A stretch of DNA of 64,000 nucleotides from Arctopsyche grandis (lineage: Eukaryota > Arthropoda > Insecta > Trichoptera > Hydropsychidae): contig NC_135364.1 in NCBI RefSeq assembly GCF_051622035.1, positions 17,235,001-17,299,000 on the forward strand, read 5' to 3'. This document shows, one piece after another, positions 49,813-61,715 of this stretch. The notes under the pieces are model-generated. The model was not told the origin of the DNA, did not search any database, and saw only the letters and a program-made list of their open reading frames with translations. The stretch's first letter is position 1; every line of letters starts with the position of its first letter. A program made the translations under genes and the position numbers.

Positions 49813-50796
49813 TACTTACATAAACTTTTCAATCTTCAGCCGAGTTGTCTTGTTGACTTTGCTGTCTTCTTGGATAATGAAAGTGAGCCAAAATGTGTCC
49901 TTTTATTGCCAAATTCTTCAAATGGTAAAAAAATTTTGTTACAGGGCCGAATTTAGAAGACCAAAAGACTAATTAAACTATTCCAATGTGTCAGTATTAC
50001 ATAATATGTAATATGCAGTAATATCATGTAAAACATTTTATTTTAAAAGTCGTGTAATGGTTTAGAATATAATTACAGAATTAATTCACAAAGATTATAT
50101 AATATGTTATTAATTTACTAACCAAATTTACAATTATCATATATTCTGGTACTAGACCAGACTATATTTACATATAAGGATTATAATAACAAATTAAACT
50201 AATATTGTGTACAATTATACCTATACATATATGTATTTACGAATAAAATAAATCATCGAATTATTAGATTCGTACACATGTTGTATATGTATACTTAACC
50301 AAAAATATGTATTTTTATTGTGAAAATATATATTTTATTATTTATTATCATTAAAATTTTTCATTTAGAAATCCGATCCACCCCGATTATATAAAATAAT
50401 GTGAAAAAGTTTATTCAAATACACACGATTCCAATGTATCTCCAACAAATAAAGTATTATCTGGGATTAAAATATTTTATATTAAAAAAAAAAACATTTT
50501 AATTGATGCAAATCTCTACCAATAACATTGATGATTAGACAAAATTTAATTTTTGGAATATAAACAATGTTTTTATATCATTTCAGTTTTTCTTTCAATA
50601 CAAAGTATGTACTTATATAACACGAGTAAGTTAATTTAATATGATCTTAAAATAACCAAATACTCGTTTGTATATCGTATTCAACTACATAATCCATTGG
50701 CATTTGACCAATCGAAGTTATCACATATGCAGTCATTTAATTTAACTTAATACAACTACTAATTTTACCCATAAATTAATTACTAATAATATTGTT

Positions 50797-51646
50797 TCAA
50801 GGATCGACCTTGCTGACGTCAGCCACTGGAATCTCAGACTTTTTCACTTCAAGTTTTTCCTCTTCTACTACTTCAGATTTTTCGGCAATGATGGTTTTTT
50901 CCGGTTTTGCAGTATTCTTGGGAGGCACTTCGGGCGTTTCCTTTTCTTTATTATCTTCAGTTTCGGGCTTTGGATCTACAACATGATCTGGATGATGATC
51001 AGCAGATGGTTTTGCTTTGTCTACCAAAGATTGGATCAATTCTGGAACTGTCAATGGTTCCTATTCCGATTCTGCCTTTACTGAAGACTCCTGGCTGCTC
51101 TTCACTTTAGCACCGACCTGAAATATAATTACATTTTAATCGACACAAACTTCACACTAAGTAAAATTTTGATTCAAACATATGTGTTACCTCTTGCTTG
51201 TTTTCTGGATTTTCAACCAAACCGGAGCTCTTGACCACTCCTGCATTTTTCTTTGTCTCTTTGCTTTCTACATCTGTTGCTGGAGTTGGATCTACGGCTT
51301 CAATGGGAACTGGTTGGATTGTGCAATCTTCCTGGTTGGTTTTTACGAAGAATGCTCGCGAAATCTTATATTTATCCAAAACACCATATGTGCGTTGCAA
51401 AACTATTCCAGGAGCCAACCTCTCTCTGGTCATTTCCCAAGAATTTTCTAAAAATTTAAATTCAAATTGGTTTAATTCCATATAAACGATATATTTCCAT
51501 ATATTTACGATAGTAATTTTACTAAAGTTTATTTTATATAATTTTGCGTTTGCCGCAAACGTTTAAGAATTGATTTAGATGCATATGTATGTACGTGTAT
51601 GCATTGGTCGAATTCCACTGCAGGACCACATAATACAATAATTATC
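50797..51646 (-). pseudogene. Lipocalin A' (5'-truncated, nonsense-bearing copy)
   Basis: The copy holds the last part of A exon 3 (51,646-51,595), exon 4 (51,447-51,191, same 257-bp length) and exon 5 (51,117-50,797). The promoter, signal peptide, exon 2 with the G-x-W motif and most of exon 3 are absent. In exon 5 the Lys codon of the A sequence AESEKEP is a TAG stop (51,061-51,063). The A 3' UTR block with its poly(A) signal is also missing. Splice sites of exons 4 and 5 are still intact. It cannot make a lipocalin on its own. Confidence 0.85.
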
Positions 51647-52440
51647 TGATTTCATTGTTGAATGACTACATGTAACGTTCTATTTTCATTGTTAGATGAC
51701 TACATTGTAACGTTTAAAACTCGTCATGCTCATGTATGTATACATACATAAGTAGAAAAATATACGAAATTTTGAGATTATAATACACTGTACTGTTTGA
51801 AAATAATCGAAATTGTCTATTTTTTATTGTGAAATATTTTTATGTTTATTTCATTTTCATATAAGCACATAAATAATTATAATTTATGTAAATATACTGT
51901 CTTCGGATTCACGTTCCTGAAAACGAGTATGATAATCTAGTAATAAATATTAACGTATACATATATCGATATCCTTGGCGCTATCCTAGTGCCTATTTGC
52001 TAGAAACGCTGATAGACACTAATGTTATAATTCGACGTAGAGTGTATCTAGGAAAATATGTCTATAAATTCCTGGTTGGTTTGATGAGTAATCCTGAATT
52101 TTTTGCAGAATTGAGCTCAGATGTTCCCAACTAACTCGGTTAAATTAGACACCGCAGTTTGTTCTCTTCTCCTGTGGCATGTACCAACTTGATAGCTTCT
52201 TCGCCTGTTTTATTATATCCAATTTTGATATTTTCCCATGATGTTATTTTCGGGTTGCCCCTGAGCGACATATGTTATTTAACATATACATACATATAGA
52301 AATTAATACATTATACATTTTTTAAATGGTACACCCTATTTTTTCTGTTTGTTTAAAACTATTTAAAAAAAACGTTCCACATACTGCGCAGTGTGATTTC
52401 GCCCATAGTGCTGACACATGGTGGGCAGGATGGTTTTTGC
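51647..52440. other. No gene seen; short direct repeat at arm-2 edge
   Basis: Next to the end of arm 2 is CTGATTTCATTGTTGAA (51,647-51,663), which matches 17 bases of the SINE family 1 body. It is followed by a diverged local repeat, TTGAATGACTACATGTAACG and TTAGATGACTACATTGTAACG. The rest is AT-rich with no supportable feature. Confidence 0.4.
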
Positions 52441-52444
52441 CAAT

Positions 52445-52647
52445 TTAATGAAGAACCATTCCAACAATGAAATCAGATAAAATGACAAACTCTGATGGGA
52501 AACGACGATTTGGAGTCACAAATAAGTCTGACCAGCAGCACTACAGAAATACTTGGAATAAACAATCGAGGTAAATCCACGGGATCGAAACCAGCAACCT
52601 CTCCGTGGTTAGCATTTGCGCAACCACAAAGCTATGCTGCTTGCTAT
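52445..52647 (-). mobile_element. SINE family 1, diverged head and body
   Basis: On the minus strand it reads GCAGCATAGCTTTGTGGTTG, then a degenerate B-box (GGTTTCGATCCCG), TCCAAATCGTCGTTTCCCATC and GATTTCATTGTTGGAA, in the order of the copy at 63,485-63,925. The tail hairpin is missing. Confidence 0.6.
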
Positions 52648-52915
52648 TTTGTTTCTTATTTTGCCTTTGTTTTTATATATTATGTATTCTATGTTTTATT
52701 TTATTTTATCGATGCTTATATGTAGTGACGCCCTGGTGTAAATCTGTGGCGAAAGTGTTACAAATATTGTCATTGTATTATAAAAGAAGGATCCTGATCA
52801 CAACAACGAAATTAAAAATATATTAAATTTAAGTCAAGAATGCATTTTGTACAAATGTATGTGGATATGTACATTTCGTTTTACCCCTTTGCTCAGAGAT
52901 TGCTAACGATGTCAA

Positions 52916-54352
52916 TTAAGAGGGCTGGACACCATTGCCTCGTCCATACATACGTATTAGACTTCTCCCTTCCTCAATTATGGCACTAGAGAAAGTATTA
53001 CTTTATCTATGTACGTAGTAACAATAGATGAAGTTTTGTGATCATGCAAAAATTTGAACTCGAGATTTTTACTGATTCGAACTCAGAAACGATCACTGAT
53101 CACGTTTTCATGATATAGAAAAAATGTGTGTGTGTGTGTCTGTGTGTATTTTGGGGATTTTTTGAACACTGTTAGTCCTATCGAACTCAAACTTAGTATT
53201 GGTTACAGAAATTCTTATGGACACGACGTAAATTTTTAAGTTGACCGGAAATGGTACCTCCCCTTATAGTTTTTGAATTCAATTATCTCCCAAACCACTA
53301 ACTGAATCGGACTGAAATTTTTTTACATTTAATAGAAATAATAATTTTTATAATCTTATATTTTTTAAATATTTTTATCTGAACCGAAAGTAGTACTTTT
53401 ACTCTAGAGAATCGAGGTTTTTTATGGTTTTCTCAGAAATCTTTTAGTTTATTGAACTGCAATTTCATATCTACAAGTTTGAGTGTAATAAAAAAGTATG
53501 TCTAAAATTTGGTAAGCATCCCTCAACCGGAAGTGGCAGTTTACTCTTGTTCGATTTTTCTTCCACTATTTTTTTCAACCCCTTAACTTGTGTGTTCTTC
53601 ACGAAAAAATTCAAGTATAATTTTTGTATTAATGTGATGAAAATATAAAAAAAGTCACTAAATTTAATGAACCGGAAGTGGGCATTTTTTCTCTTGGAAA
53701 GGTCAAAAATGTTGAGACCACTACTCTGTCCACACCCCTGAACGTATCAAGTTGAAAATTTATATTTGTATTCTTTATGTACTAACTTAAAGCTGATAAG
53801 GTTTTGGTCAGAATTCGTAAACCGGAAGTAGTATTTTTTTTTTAATATTTCATTATTTTATTTTGACCTTTTAAATTATTTTAATCTTCTTGATATTTAT
53901 TGTGTATAATACTGTTAGTGATTTTAATTAATAAAAAAAATTGAATAAAATCTGACGACCGGAAGTCTTGTCTTGTGCCAGTTTCCATACATTTGCGCTC
54001 AATTTGTATCGAAAATGCTGTCATAGTTATTAGTACTTCATAATCTGTCTGTACGGTTCAATATCGAAATTTGTTTTGTAACCTTCTTATATTCCTCAAA
54101 TACATACATAAATTAAGTCAGGGATTGGTCACATCCGAATTTTTTTTTAATATCCTATGGATATCCACCATAGGCATGATTCTATTTTTTTGATTAATTG
54201 ATTTTTGATTTATTTGATTTTTGATTTTTTGATTAATCAAAAAAGTGGATATAAATAGCATATTAAAAAATAATTTCTCTAGTGCCATAATTGAGGAAGG
54301 GAGAAGTCTAATACGTTTGTATGGACAAGGCTCTGGGGTCCAGCCCTCTTAA
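52916..54352. mobile_element. 1.43-kb TTAA-flanked element with internal tandem array
   Basis: It is delimited by TTAA at 52,916-52,919 and 54,349-54,352, with inverted ends of about 78 bp (GAGGGCTGGA.., shared TATTAGACTTCTCCCTTCC and TCAATTATGGCACTAGAGAA). A TTAA target duplication suggests a piggyBac-type non-autonomous element, although the ends lack the usual CCC start. Inside are six diverged tandem units of about 137-150 bp, each marked by an ACCGGAAGT-like word (53,245, 53,384, 53,527, 53,672, 53,822 and 53,959). No transposase is encoded. Confidence 0.7.
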
Positions 54353-54578
54353 CTCTTGTATTTTAAGTTGGAACCCACTTTAAAAGATCCACCAAAATTA
54401 CAGTAATTAGCTGTTAATCTATTTTTAGTAAACATATGTATGTAAGTGTTTCTTTTTTTCGTAAAAAAAGCTATATATGAATAAGTGAAATTATATAAAT
54501 ATTTTGCAATGCTTTAATGTTTAAAATTTGATTACAACCATATTTAAAATTCTACATTAAGTTAATGTTTTAAAATAG

Positions 54579-55914
54579 TTATGTAGGTACATTAAAACAG
54601 CTCAAGTCGGTAGGAATTAACAAGGATGTTTTAAGACCATTTTCTGTCATTACACCATAAGCCTGGTCCACAATTTCTTGATCTGGAACTGGTGATCTCG
54701 TCAAAATCCATACGATTTCTGAAAAATATAATTGTATTTTATTTTTCTGTTCAGATATTCAGACGAGGCGAATTTTTAAAGTCTAATATCAAAACAGGCT
54801 AAAATTTTATTTCATATTTTCGACAATGTACATTTGTATGTACACACACACATATGTATGTTCATAATAAGTGCAATATGTCGGTGATACGTATGTACAT
54901 ATTTATGTAAATTTTAAATATTTACCCGTATGGAAAAACAAAAATTCGGTGCAAGAGAAGACTACGGCATAATTATCGTAATCTGTATCCAACACCCAAT
55001 ATGGGGCAGGTCGTCCAAACGGAATTGATGGAAAAACTACAGAAAGTTTTGCTACACTTGGATCTTCTGTGAAATTAGCAGTTCCTCCGATCGAGCTCGG
55101 TTGGTTGGTCCTATGAAACACATATATCATATATGTATATTTTTTAATGACAGTGCATATATTTACTACACATAATAATTTTATACATTCAAAAAATTAT
55201 ATCCTTAGCCATAGTCTCCATAGTCTTACTTGTCAAGTTATATTTAATTTTTAATTAAATATAACTTTATTACAATAACCGGAAATTAGTGATTTGCTAA
55301 ATATATTTACTATTTATTATATAAAAATAATGGAACACTAATTATTGTATAAATGTATACTATTCTAGACATATCAAAGGGATCAGAAGTTTGGGCTTAT
55401 TTTTTAAGAAATGAGCACAATTAACCCCTCACCGTACGTAATAAATGTGGTAAAAGCGATGGATTTAAAGGATCGACAACTAATAGGCTGATAAATCATT
55501 TGAAATGTATTTTAAGATTTTACTATTCGATACTCGAGTATTTGATGTTGGATAACTCGAGCCTATATTCATGACCCGCCTTCTGGCATTTCAATCTCTT
55601 TACTCTCTCCACTGCCACTCTCAACCACCCTCAAAATCCACATATCCTTGATATACATAAATGATATCCACTTACTTAATGTCAATTTGTTCATTTAACA
55701 CGGCAACACCTCCAGAAACAGCAGTATAAGTTGCAGTGATGCATTTTCCATTAAGTTCAAATACTGCAAAATACTTTGCATATTCATACCACTTTCCAGT
55801 ATACTGAAAAATAATAATAATTAAAAATATCTTACACATTATTGGAAACAATTTCTTATTTTTTGTCTTCTACAAATAAGATTAATTTGCATTTAAAACG
55901 TTATTGAATATATG

Positions 55915-55998
<84 letters not shown>

Positions 55999-56221
55999 TC
56001 TTCTATAAATTCGGTTAATTTGCATTTAAAACGTTTTTGTAGGTATTATATGTATGTAGTTATTATAATTAATGTATTAAGTATATGGATATTATAAAGA
56101 AACTTACACTACTTGCATCAAAATCGGTTATTACTGGTAAATCAGGACATTTTCCAATCATGGCAACTTGTGCTTGAATCGCTACAGCAAAGCCGAAAAG
56201 GAACCACAAGGATTTCATCAT
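54579..56221 (-). CDS. Lipocalin C (secreted, ApoD-like)
   Basis: The exons, in transcript order, are 56,221-56,108, 55,803-55,676, 55,110-54,926 and 54,718-54,579, giving 188 residues. The start is a double Met (56,221 and 56,218) followed by a hydrophobic signal ending IQA. Exon 2 opens with the lipocalin signature TGKWYEYAKY. Exon 3 carries VLDTDYDNY and FSC, and exon 4 carries WILTRSP. Cysteines are in GKCPD, GKCIT, FSC and LSC. Intron phases 0, 2, 1 match the other members. The protein ends LSCFNVPT, lacking the CPLIW/CPLFW end of B and D. Intron 1 contains a (TA)n run at 55,919-55,985. Upstream, a TTAAAATACCC box, an ATCAGTT initiator and a donor TTTG|GTAAGG (about 56,445) predict a 5' UTR exon joined to an acceptor just before the ATG. 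Confidence 0.88.
55919..55985. repeat. (TA)n microsatellite in intron 1 of lipocalin C
   Basis: An uninterrupted TA run followed by a T10 stretch. Confidence 0.9.
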
Positions 56222-56444
56222 TTTTTAAATATCTGCTATTAAAATTAAAAAATCATTATTACCATCATTGAAGTTTATACTCTAATATTTTAACTTTTCA
56301 ACCATAGTGCAATTATTATTTTAATGAATAGAAATGCATTCAGTCAAAAAATTTAAATTAAAATGATCGATAAATATTTCTCACATTAAAATGAAATCTA
56401 TTTAAAATATTTTCATTGAATTTTGCTTATTCTATTCTCCTTAC

Positions 56445-56525
56445 CAAATTCCACGTCAAAAAGCGAATATGCAACTGTTTGAACTGATGTTGATACGAGC
56501 CGAAGGGTATTTTAACTGAAATCAA
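56445..56525 (-). promoter_or_regulatory. Promoter and first exon of lipocalin C
   Basis: Read on the minus strand: a TATA-like TTAAAATACCC, then an arthropod-type initiator in CATCAGTTC, then about 45 bases ending in GGAATTTG|GTAAGG. This suits a short non-coding first exon. The acceptor would be TTAATAGCAG at about 56,233, close to the ATG. Confidence 0.5.
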
Positions 56526-56529
56526 TCAA

Positions 56530-57395
56530 GGCCACTGTTATTTATTTCAGCGCTTCTCAACATTTATCTTCCTAGACTTATCCAAAAAACAAAAATCTTC
56601 ATTTGTATTATGGATCCGTTCGTTGAAATTTTTAATATTCTAAATGTAAATAAAAAGTTACATTTAGTAATATATGTATGTAAAAGGTTTTGATTATATA
56701 ATAGTATTGATATTTCATACGCGATATCTTATATAAAAAAATTCTAATTAAAAAAAAAATGCGTTGAAAGTATAGTATAGTATAGATAGAGTTAAATTAA
56801 CACGCAAAGGAAGAAAGTAAAAAATGTTATTTAAATTTTACATATGTACATAAAAAAATAAATTAATGTTTGTAATATAAACAATGCTTCTAGAAGGATC
56901 AATATTCAAGTGATTTCAATAATAACAGTGGTTCAATATATTATTTATATGTACATAAATTACCCGTGTGTATATTGTACTGTTGCAAATAAAATATTTT
57001 TGATTAAATATAATTCGGAAGGCATATAAAATTATTTACCCAAATAACTATTATATGTATGTACGTATGTATATTACTAAATAAAAAATATTTATATTCT
57101 GTTAATTATGTACTAGTTTTGTATGTATGTAAATTTTTTTAACGATGTAAAGTTTCTTCACGTTATTTCCAATCTAAAACGTTTATCGGAGGTAAATACA
57201 TTGAGCATAAACCACCTTGTAAATACAAATAGTTAGACATAATGAATTAATTAATGCAAAGGTATTCATTGGGTAATAATATTAATTTTATAAGAAATAC
57301 TTTTTAAATTAATTTAATTAATATTATCAAAATATTATGTACCTATAAAAATATTTAACATTTATGTGCATAAACAATTTGCAGATAGGTATATT
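56530..57395. other. No gene seen
   Basis: AT-rich spacer between lipocalin C and the LINE fragment, with scattered TATGTATGTA words. Confidence 0.4.
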
Positions 57396-57399
57396 AAAA

Positions 57400-57950
57400 T
57401 GTCATCATCATCATCATCTACAGCCGCTCACCATCCACTGCTGGATTAAGGCCTCTCCAACACGCGTCTTACTTTAATCCTTTTGAATTCTCTCGGGTAC
57501 CATTCTAACAATTCTTTTATCCACCATCCATCCATTCTTCTAGCCATATGGCCCACCCATTGCCATTTCAATCTTCTTACTCTATCCACTATGTCCACTA
57601 CCCTTGTCATACTTCTCTCCCACGTGTCTCACTTCTTGTCTTTCCTCATTATGCTTTTTCGAGTGCATTGGGTTTTTTGTAGCATCTTGGCGTTCAATGT
57701 TCACGTTTCACATCCATACGTCATCACTGGCAAAACGCATTGATCGAAGATCTTTTTCTTCAGGCAAAGTGTCATTTTTTTGTTTTAAAAACAACATTAA
57801 TTTATCCAAATGCACTCTATCCTTATTTCATACGTCTCTTTATTCCGTCTTCTGTACTACCGGACATGTCTATTATTTGAGCCAAATATAAATACTTATT
57901 TACTACTTCTACTATTTTATCATGTAATAAAATGCTATGAGGCATCACTT
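57400..57950 (-). mobile_element. LINE 3' end with reverse-transcriptase C-terminus
   Basis: On the minus strand the broken ORF reads YLYLAQIID, then IFDQCVLPVMTYGCET, TLNAKMLQKTQ, VDRVRRLKWQWVGHMARRM and KELLEWYPRE. It is followed by a short 3' end (CCAGCAGTGGATGGTGAGCG) and an ATG-type trinucleotide tail (57,400-57,420). These are hallmarks of endonuclease/RT LINE ORFs of the RTE/Jockey kind that are abundant in insects. The W after GCET is TGA, and there are frameshifts. It is the best copy of the family also found at 11,510 and 13,905. Confidence 0.75.
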
Positions 57951-58149
57951 TTTAAATACAAAAGCAGCAGTATTTATGAAATTATCTGTAGATTACTGTC
58001 ATTTATTTACATGTTATTTATTTACATATTAAATAATATATAATTTTATATTAAATATGTTAGTTCTATGATCATTATTACACATAACGAGTACCCCACT
58101 AAGTAATGTCTAATTCGGTTCTGTAAAAAAACGATTTTCGATTCGTAGC

Positions 58150-58309
58150 ACTGCACAATAAAAGGCATAGAAGTGTTCGGTTATAATTAGAAGTCATTTG
58201 CTAGTTTAATTAGGCGCCTAGAATTTTTACGGTAATCTATTTAATTCATGTGTACTTTGAATTAACGCTACTGTATATGTTTTTAAAAGGAAAATACTAT
58301 TTTAGAAGA
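58150..58309 (+). promoter_or_regulatory. Promoter and 5' UTR of lipocalin D
   Basis: A TATA-like CACAATAAAAGGC (about 58,153-58,165) resembles that of B. A donor (TTTTACG|GTAATC, about 58,231) and the acceptor ACTATTTTAG (ending 58,304) suggest a 74-bp 5' UTR intron ending just before the ATG. Confidence 0.5.
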
Positions 58310-59474
58310 ATGATCAAATATTTGTACATATTCGGTGCCTTGGTGGCAGTGTGCCAGGCCCAACAATTCAGCACTGGTCCATGTCCACCAGTTTCAATCA
58401 AACAAAATTTTAGCATTTCCAAGGTATTCACTTAAACTTCAGGTAGTTTTCAGGTATTAAAAATTAAAAATCCATAGACAAAAAATTAATGTTCAATTAC
58501 ATATGATTTCATCTTATTCTTATTTATGCTTTATTCTTTCTGGCATTTCACTAACCATTTATTACAAAAATAAAATAAAATATTCATGCATATGTACATA
58601 CATACAAACATATGTACGTGTAATTTTTTTAAATTAAAAAAATATGTTTGTCGCAAAATAATTATACCCAATTTTTAGTCGATACCACATGAATGAAGAA
58701 TGTTTTTCAGTACTATTATTGGATGTTGATTGTAAAATATTCTTAGCCAAATTATATACATATGTACAGTATATATCAATATTATTAAAATAGTATATTA
58801 AACAATTTTTATTTAAAATGAACATGGAAACTGCTATTAAATAATATATGTAAATTAATTTAAGTTTATGGGAAAGTGGTATGAACAGGCAAAATATCCC
58901 AATTCCTTTCAAGGATATAATCAAAGGTGTGGCATAGCCACATACAAGACGTTAAATGAATCCATTGTGGTGGTTAATACCCAATTGGGTAATACGTAAG
59001 TCGCACTACATACATACATTGATTAATTTCCTTTATAGGTACGTATTTTAATGATTCTGCAAATTTTTCAAGCGACTTGAGTTCGACTACGATGACGGGA
59101 TCTGCGAGGTTTGTTAGCAAGAGAGGGCAAGGAAAATTTCGAGTCTCTTTCCCATCAGCTATGTTCCCAGTTTCACAGTGGGTTTTGGATACGGATTACA
59201 GCAGCTTTTCAGTCGTCTATTCGTGTTCAAGCTTTGTCTTATATCATATCAGTACATGTCGTTTTAGTTTATTGTTTAAATATTTTAAAATATACTGATA
59301 ATGTTAATGTAATTTCTTGGGTTTACAGAATTCGTGTGGATTTTAACCAGAAACAGGTTCCCGTTTCCCAATACAATGTCCAAAGCTTATGCTGTTTTAG
59401 ACGCGAACAAGTTAGATAGAAATAATACAGTTTTGGTTATCAGCGATCAACTCATATGTCCATTGTTTTGGTAA
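58310..59474 (+). CDS. Lipocalin D (secreted, ApoD-like)
   Basis: The exons are 58,310-58,423, 58,865-58,995, 59,073-59,251 and 59,329-59,474, giving 189 residues. The signal peptide ends AVCQA. The G41-K-W43-Y-E signature opens exon 2. Exon 3 has VLDTDY and YSC, and exon 4 has WILTRNRF and ends CPLFW. Cysteines at about 25 and 60, plus those of YSC and LICP, make the usual four. Exon lengths 114, 131, 179 and 146 and phases 0, 2, 1 are nearly those of B, its closest relative in the window together with B'. The acceptors of exons 2 and 3 (AATTTAAG and TTTTCAAG) are weak in pyrimidines but are required for the frame. AATAAA is at 59,589. The ligand is unknown. Confidence 0.87.
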
Positions 59475-59838
59475 ATGAAAAAAAATGCTATTTATTGTGC
59501 ATATGATCCTACTTTTTATTTGAACTATTTAAAATATGTATACATAAATGCAAGTTGAATATTAATTCGTTCTTTTCAATAACATTCTAATAAATATTTT
59601 GAAAATAAATGAATTTTTACTTGATTTACACATGTAGTACATGTGTACCTGTGTTCATAATGTTCCGCATTCATAAGAAGTGTTCCAAATTGCGGATAGG
59701 TTATATCCGAGACGTGAATCTGATATAAAGCTACAAACTAATATTATCAGTCGATTTTCTTAATATATATTCGACACGCTTATAAAAAAATATAAAAAAG
59801 TAAGTTAAGCTGATTTTTACATATTTCTCTTATGTAAA

Positions 59839-59843
<5 letters not shown>

Positions 59844-59882
<39 letters not shown>
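59844..59882. repeat. (TA)n run split by the Tc1-type element
   Basis: A TA run lies directly left of the transposon, and TA repeats resume right of it (61,522-61,540). The element therefore inserted into a TA microsatellite. Confidence 0.85.
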
Positions 59883-59885
<3 letters not shown>

Positions 59886-61521
59886 TACCGTCCATATGTT
59901 TAAGACCAAAGTGTTTTTGGAGCATATTTTACACAATTTTGGACCAATTTAAAAAATATAAACTCAGTTATGTTCAAAAAATACGCATTTATTAAAATAA
60001 ATAAAGATATTACAACAATTAATAAACATAAAATTATAAAAAAATAAAAACGTCAAACTGAACTTTCGTCAAAAAACCCACCCTTACTTTTAATCACTGC
60101 TGCACATAGTCTCGGCATTCTATTTATTAAATTTTGAAGTGTGATGGGAGGTATGGACTTCCAACTTTCCTGTAGATGATTCCAAAACTTATTTATGGAT
60201 GTTGAGCGATGGATTCTGGTTCGTCTGTCCAATTCGTCCCACAAAAGTTCTATTGGGTTTAAATCGGGGGATTGAGGAGGCCAGTTCATGATTTTTAAAT
60301 TATTTTTTTCTTCTTCTTGTTGTAAGAAGTCCATGCATAGCTTTGATTTATGTTTTGGGTCATTATCTTGTTAGAATATAAAATCATGCCCACATAAGTT
60401 CCGGCCGCACGGCAAAACTTGTTCTTTTAAAATTTTCAAATACCCTTCTTTTTTTAAAATTCCATCAATTTTGATTAAATTCCCAACTCCAGCTCTTGAG
60501 AAACATCCCCATATCATTATGGATCCACCACCATGCTTGATTGTTGGCAGCACACAGTCTGGCATCATTTTTTCTTGGGGAGTGCGCCGGACGTAAACTC
60601 GTCTTTTCGAACCGAACAATTCAAACTTCGATTCATCGGACCAAATCACTTTTGACCAATCTTCAATTGACCAATTACGATGCTGAAGAGCCCAAGCTAA
60701 TCTTTTCGCTTTATTATTTCTTCTTAATAATGGTTTTCTTACTGCTATGCGCCCTCCCAGCTTCACTTCCATCAGCCGACGTTTAACCGTGGTGACCGAT
60801 ACTTTTTTGAAGGCTGTCTTTTCTATGTCAGAGGCGATTTCTGGTGCCGTTATCCTTCTATTTCGCTTGCTCAATAATATCATTTGTTGATCCAATGCTT
60901 GTGTTGTGATTCTGGGACGTCCTGATTTTGATAAATCCATAATGTTGTTAGAATTTTGGAATTTTTTTATCGTCTGTTGTACTGCAGTCTTCGAAATATT
61001 CAAATTTTCGGCGATATATCGTTGGGTTTTTTGCTGTTTGTAAAGAGCAATAATGGCTCCTCGAGTTTCCATGGTGAGATTTTTATTTTTTCCCATATTT
61101 CTTCAAAAATTTTTGTCCTCTTTATGTATTATAAATTTTTCCGCTAGTACGACTTCAAAGTCTGACTGATCAGATTAAACTGAACCAAATTAATTTAGGG
61201 TTTATTATTTTGAACTGTTTCGATGTCATATCAGCAGGATAAAATAACAAAAAAAGTTCGTAACATAAACTGCGTATAGTAGAGTTGTCGAATTGCAACA
61301 TGTGTCGATTCGTCACGCGGTGTCTTTGAGCCCATTTTGAACCCTTATATAAAAAAAACAACAAACCAATGGGATAATCCCTGTTTTTTTTGCTCAAATT
61401 AAATCCAAGGGTGTAGGGAAACAAATGATACCCATTTCTTTGAACTATTTTACGCTAAATTATTTTAATGGACATTAGAAATCGAGTTATAGGTTTGGTC
61501 TTAAACATATGGACGGTAGTG
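59883..61521 (-). mobile_element. Tc1-type transposon, 1,639 bp, D-38-E spacing
   Basis: The inverted ends of 28 bp start CACTACCGTCCATATGTTTA and match perfectly by eye. They are flanked by TA. The transposase is on the minus strand (60,053-61,096). The length, ends, TA target and encoded motifs are those of an almost complete Tc1/mariner element. The near-perfect ends and the single stop in the ORF indicate recent activity. Confidence 0.9.
60053..61096 (-). pseudogene. Tc1-type transposase with one in-frame stop
   Basis: The frame is open for 347 codons except for a TAA at codon 242 (60,371-60,373), where relatives have Gln. Residues 1-120 form the two helix-turn-helix DNA-binding units. 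The catalytic triad is D154 (WSDESKF), D244 (QDNDPKH) and E283 (PDLNPIELLW), with 38 residues between the second D and E. Classical Tc1 has 34, and 38 is the spacing reported for the DD38E/Intruder group. One CAA-to-TAA change explains the stop. Apart from it no frameshift is present. The enzyme would cut and paste the surrounding element; as it stands the product is truncated before the second catalytic D. Confidence 0.88.
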
Positions 61522-61715
61522 TATATATATATATACACACACACACATACATTAATGTGTATTTTAGGCAAAAAAATATTTCATTACTATTATTAATTCT
61601 GTACAAAACTGAGCAATAATTTTTTTATGATATTTGATTATACACCATGAGTATCTATAGGTTCATACGTGCATAAGGTAAAAAATGTATGTTATTATAT
61701 AATATTATACAGTAA

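Larger units (their letters stand above)
47932..51646 (-). repeat. Inverted duplication, arm 2 (probable copy)
   Basis: This arm is the reverse complement of 41,868-46,053, minus the extra blocks noted there and plus a 322-bp Helitron-like insert at 49,491-49,812. It starts within a SINE head (47,932-48,107) and ends at GATAATTATTGT of A exon 3 (51,646). Beyond it no A sequence remains. Coding divergence from arm 1 in lipocalin B is 20 of 567 bases. Confidence 0.85.

Noticed and set aside
53245..53965. CRISPR-like array because of regular spacing
   Set aside because: Units are diverged throughout and much longer than CRISPR repeats. The setting is a eukaryotic transposon.
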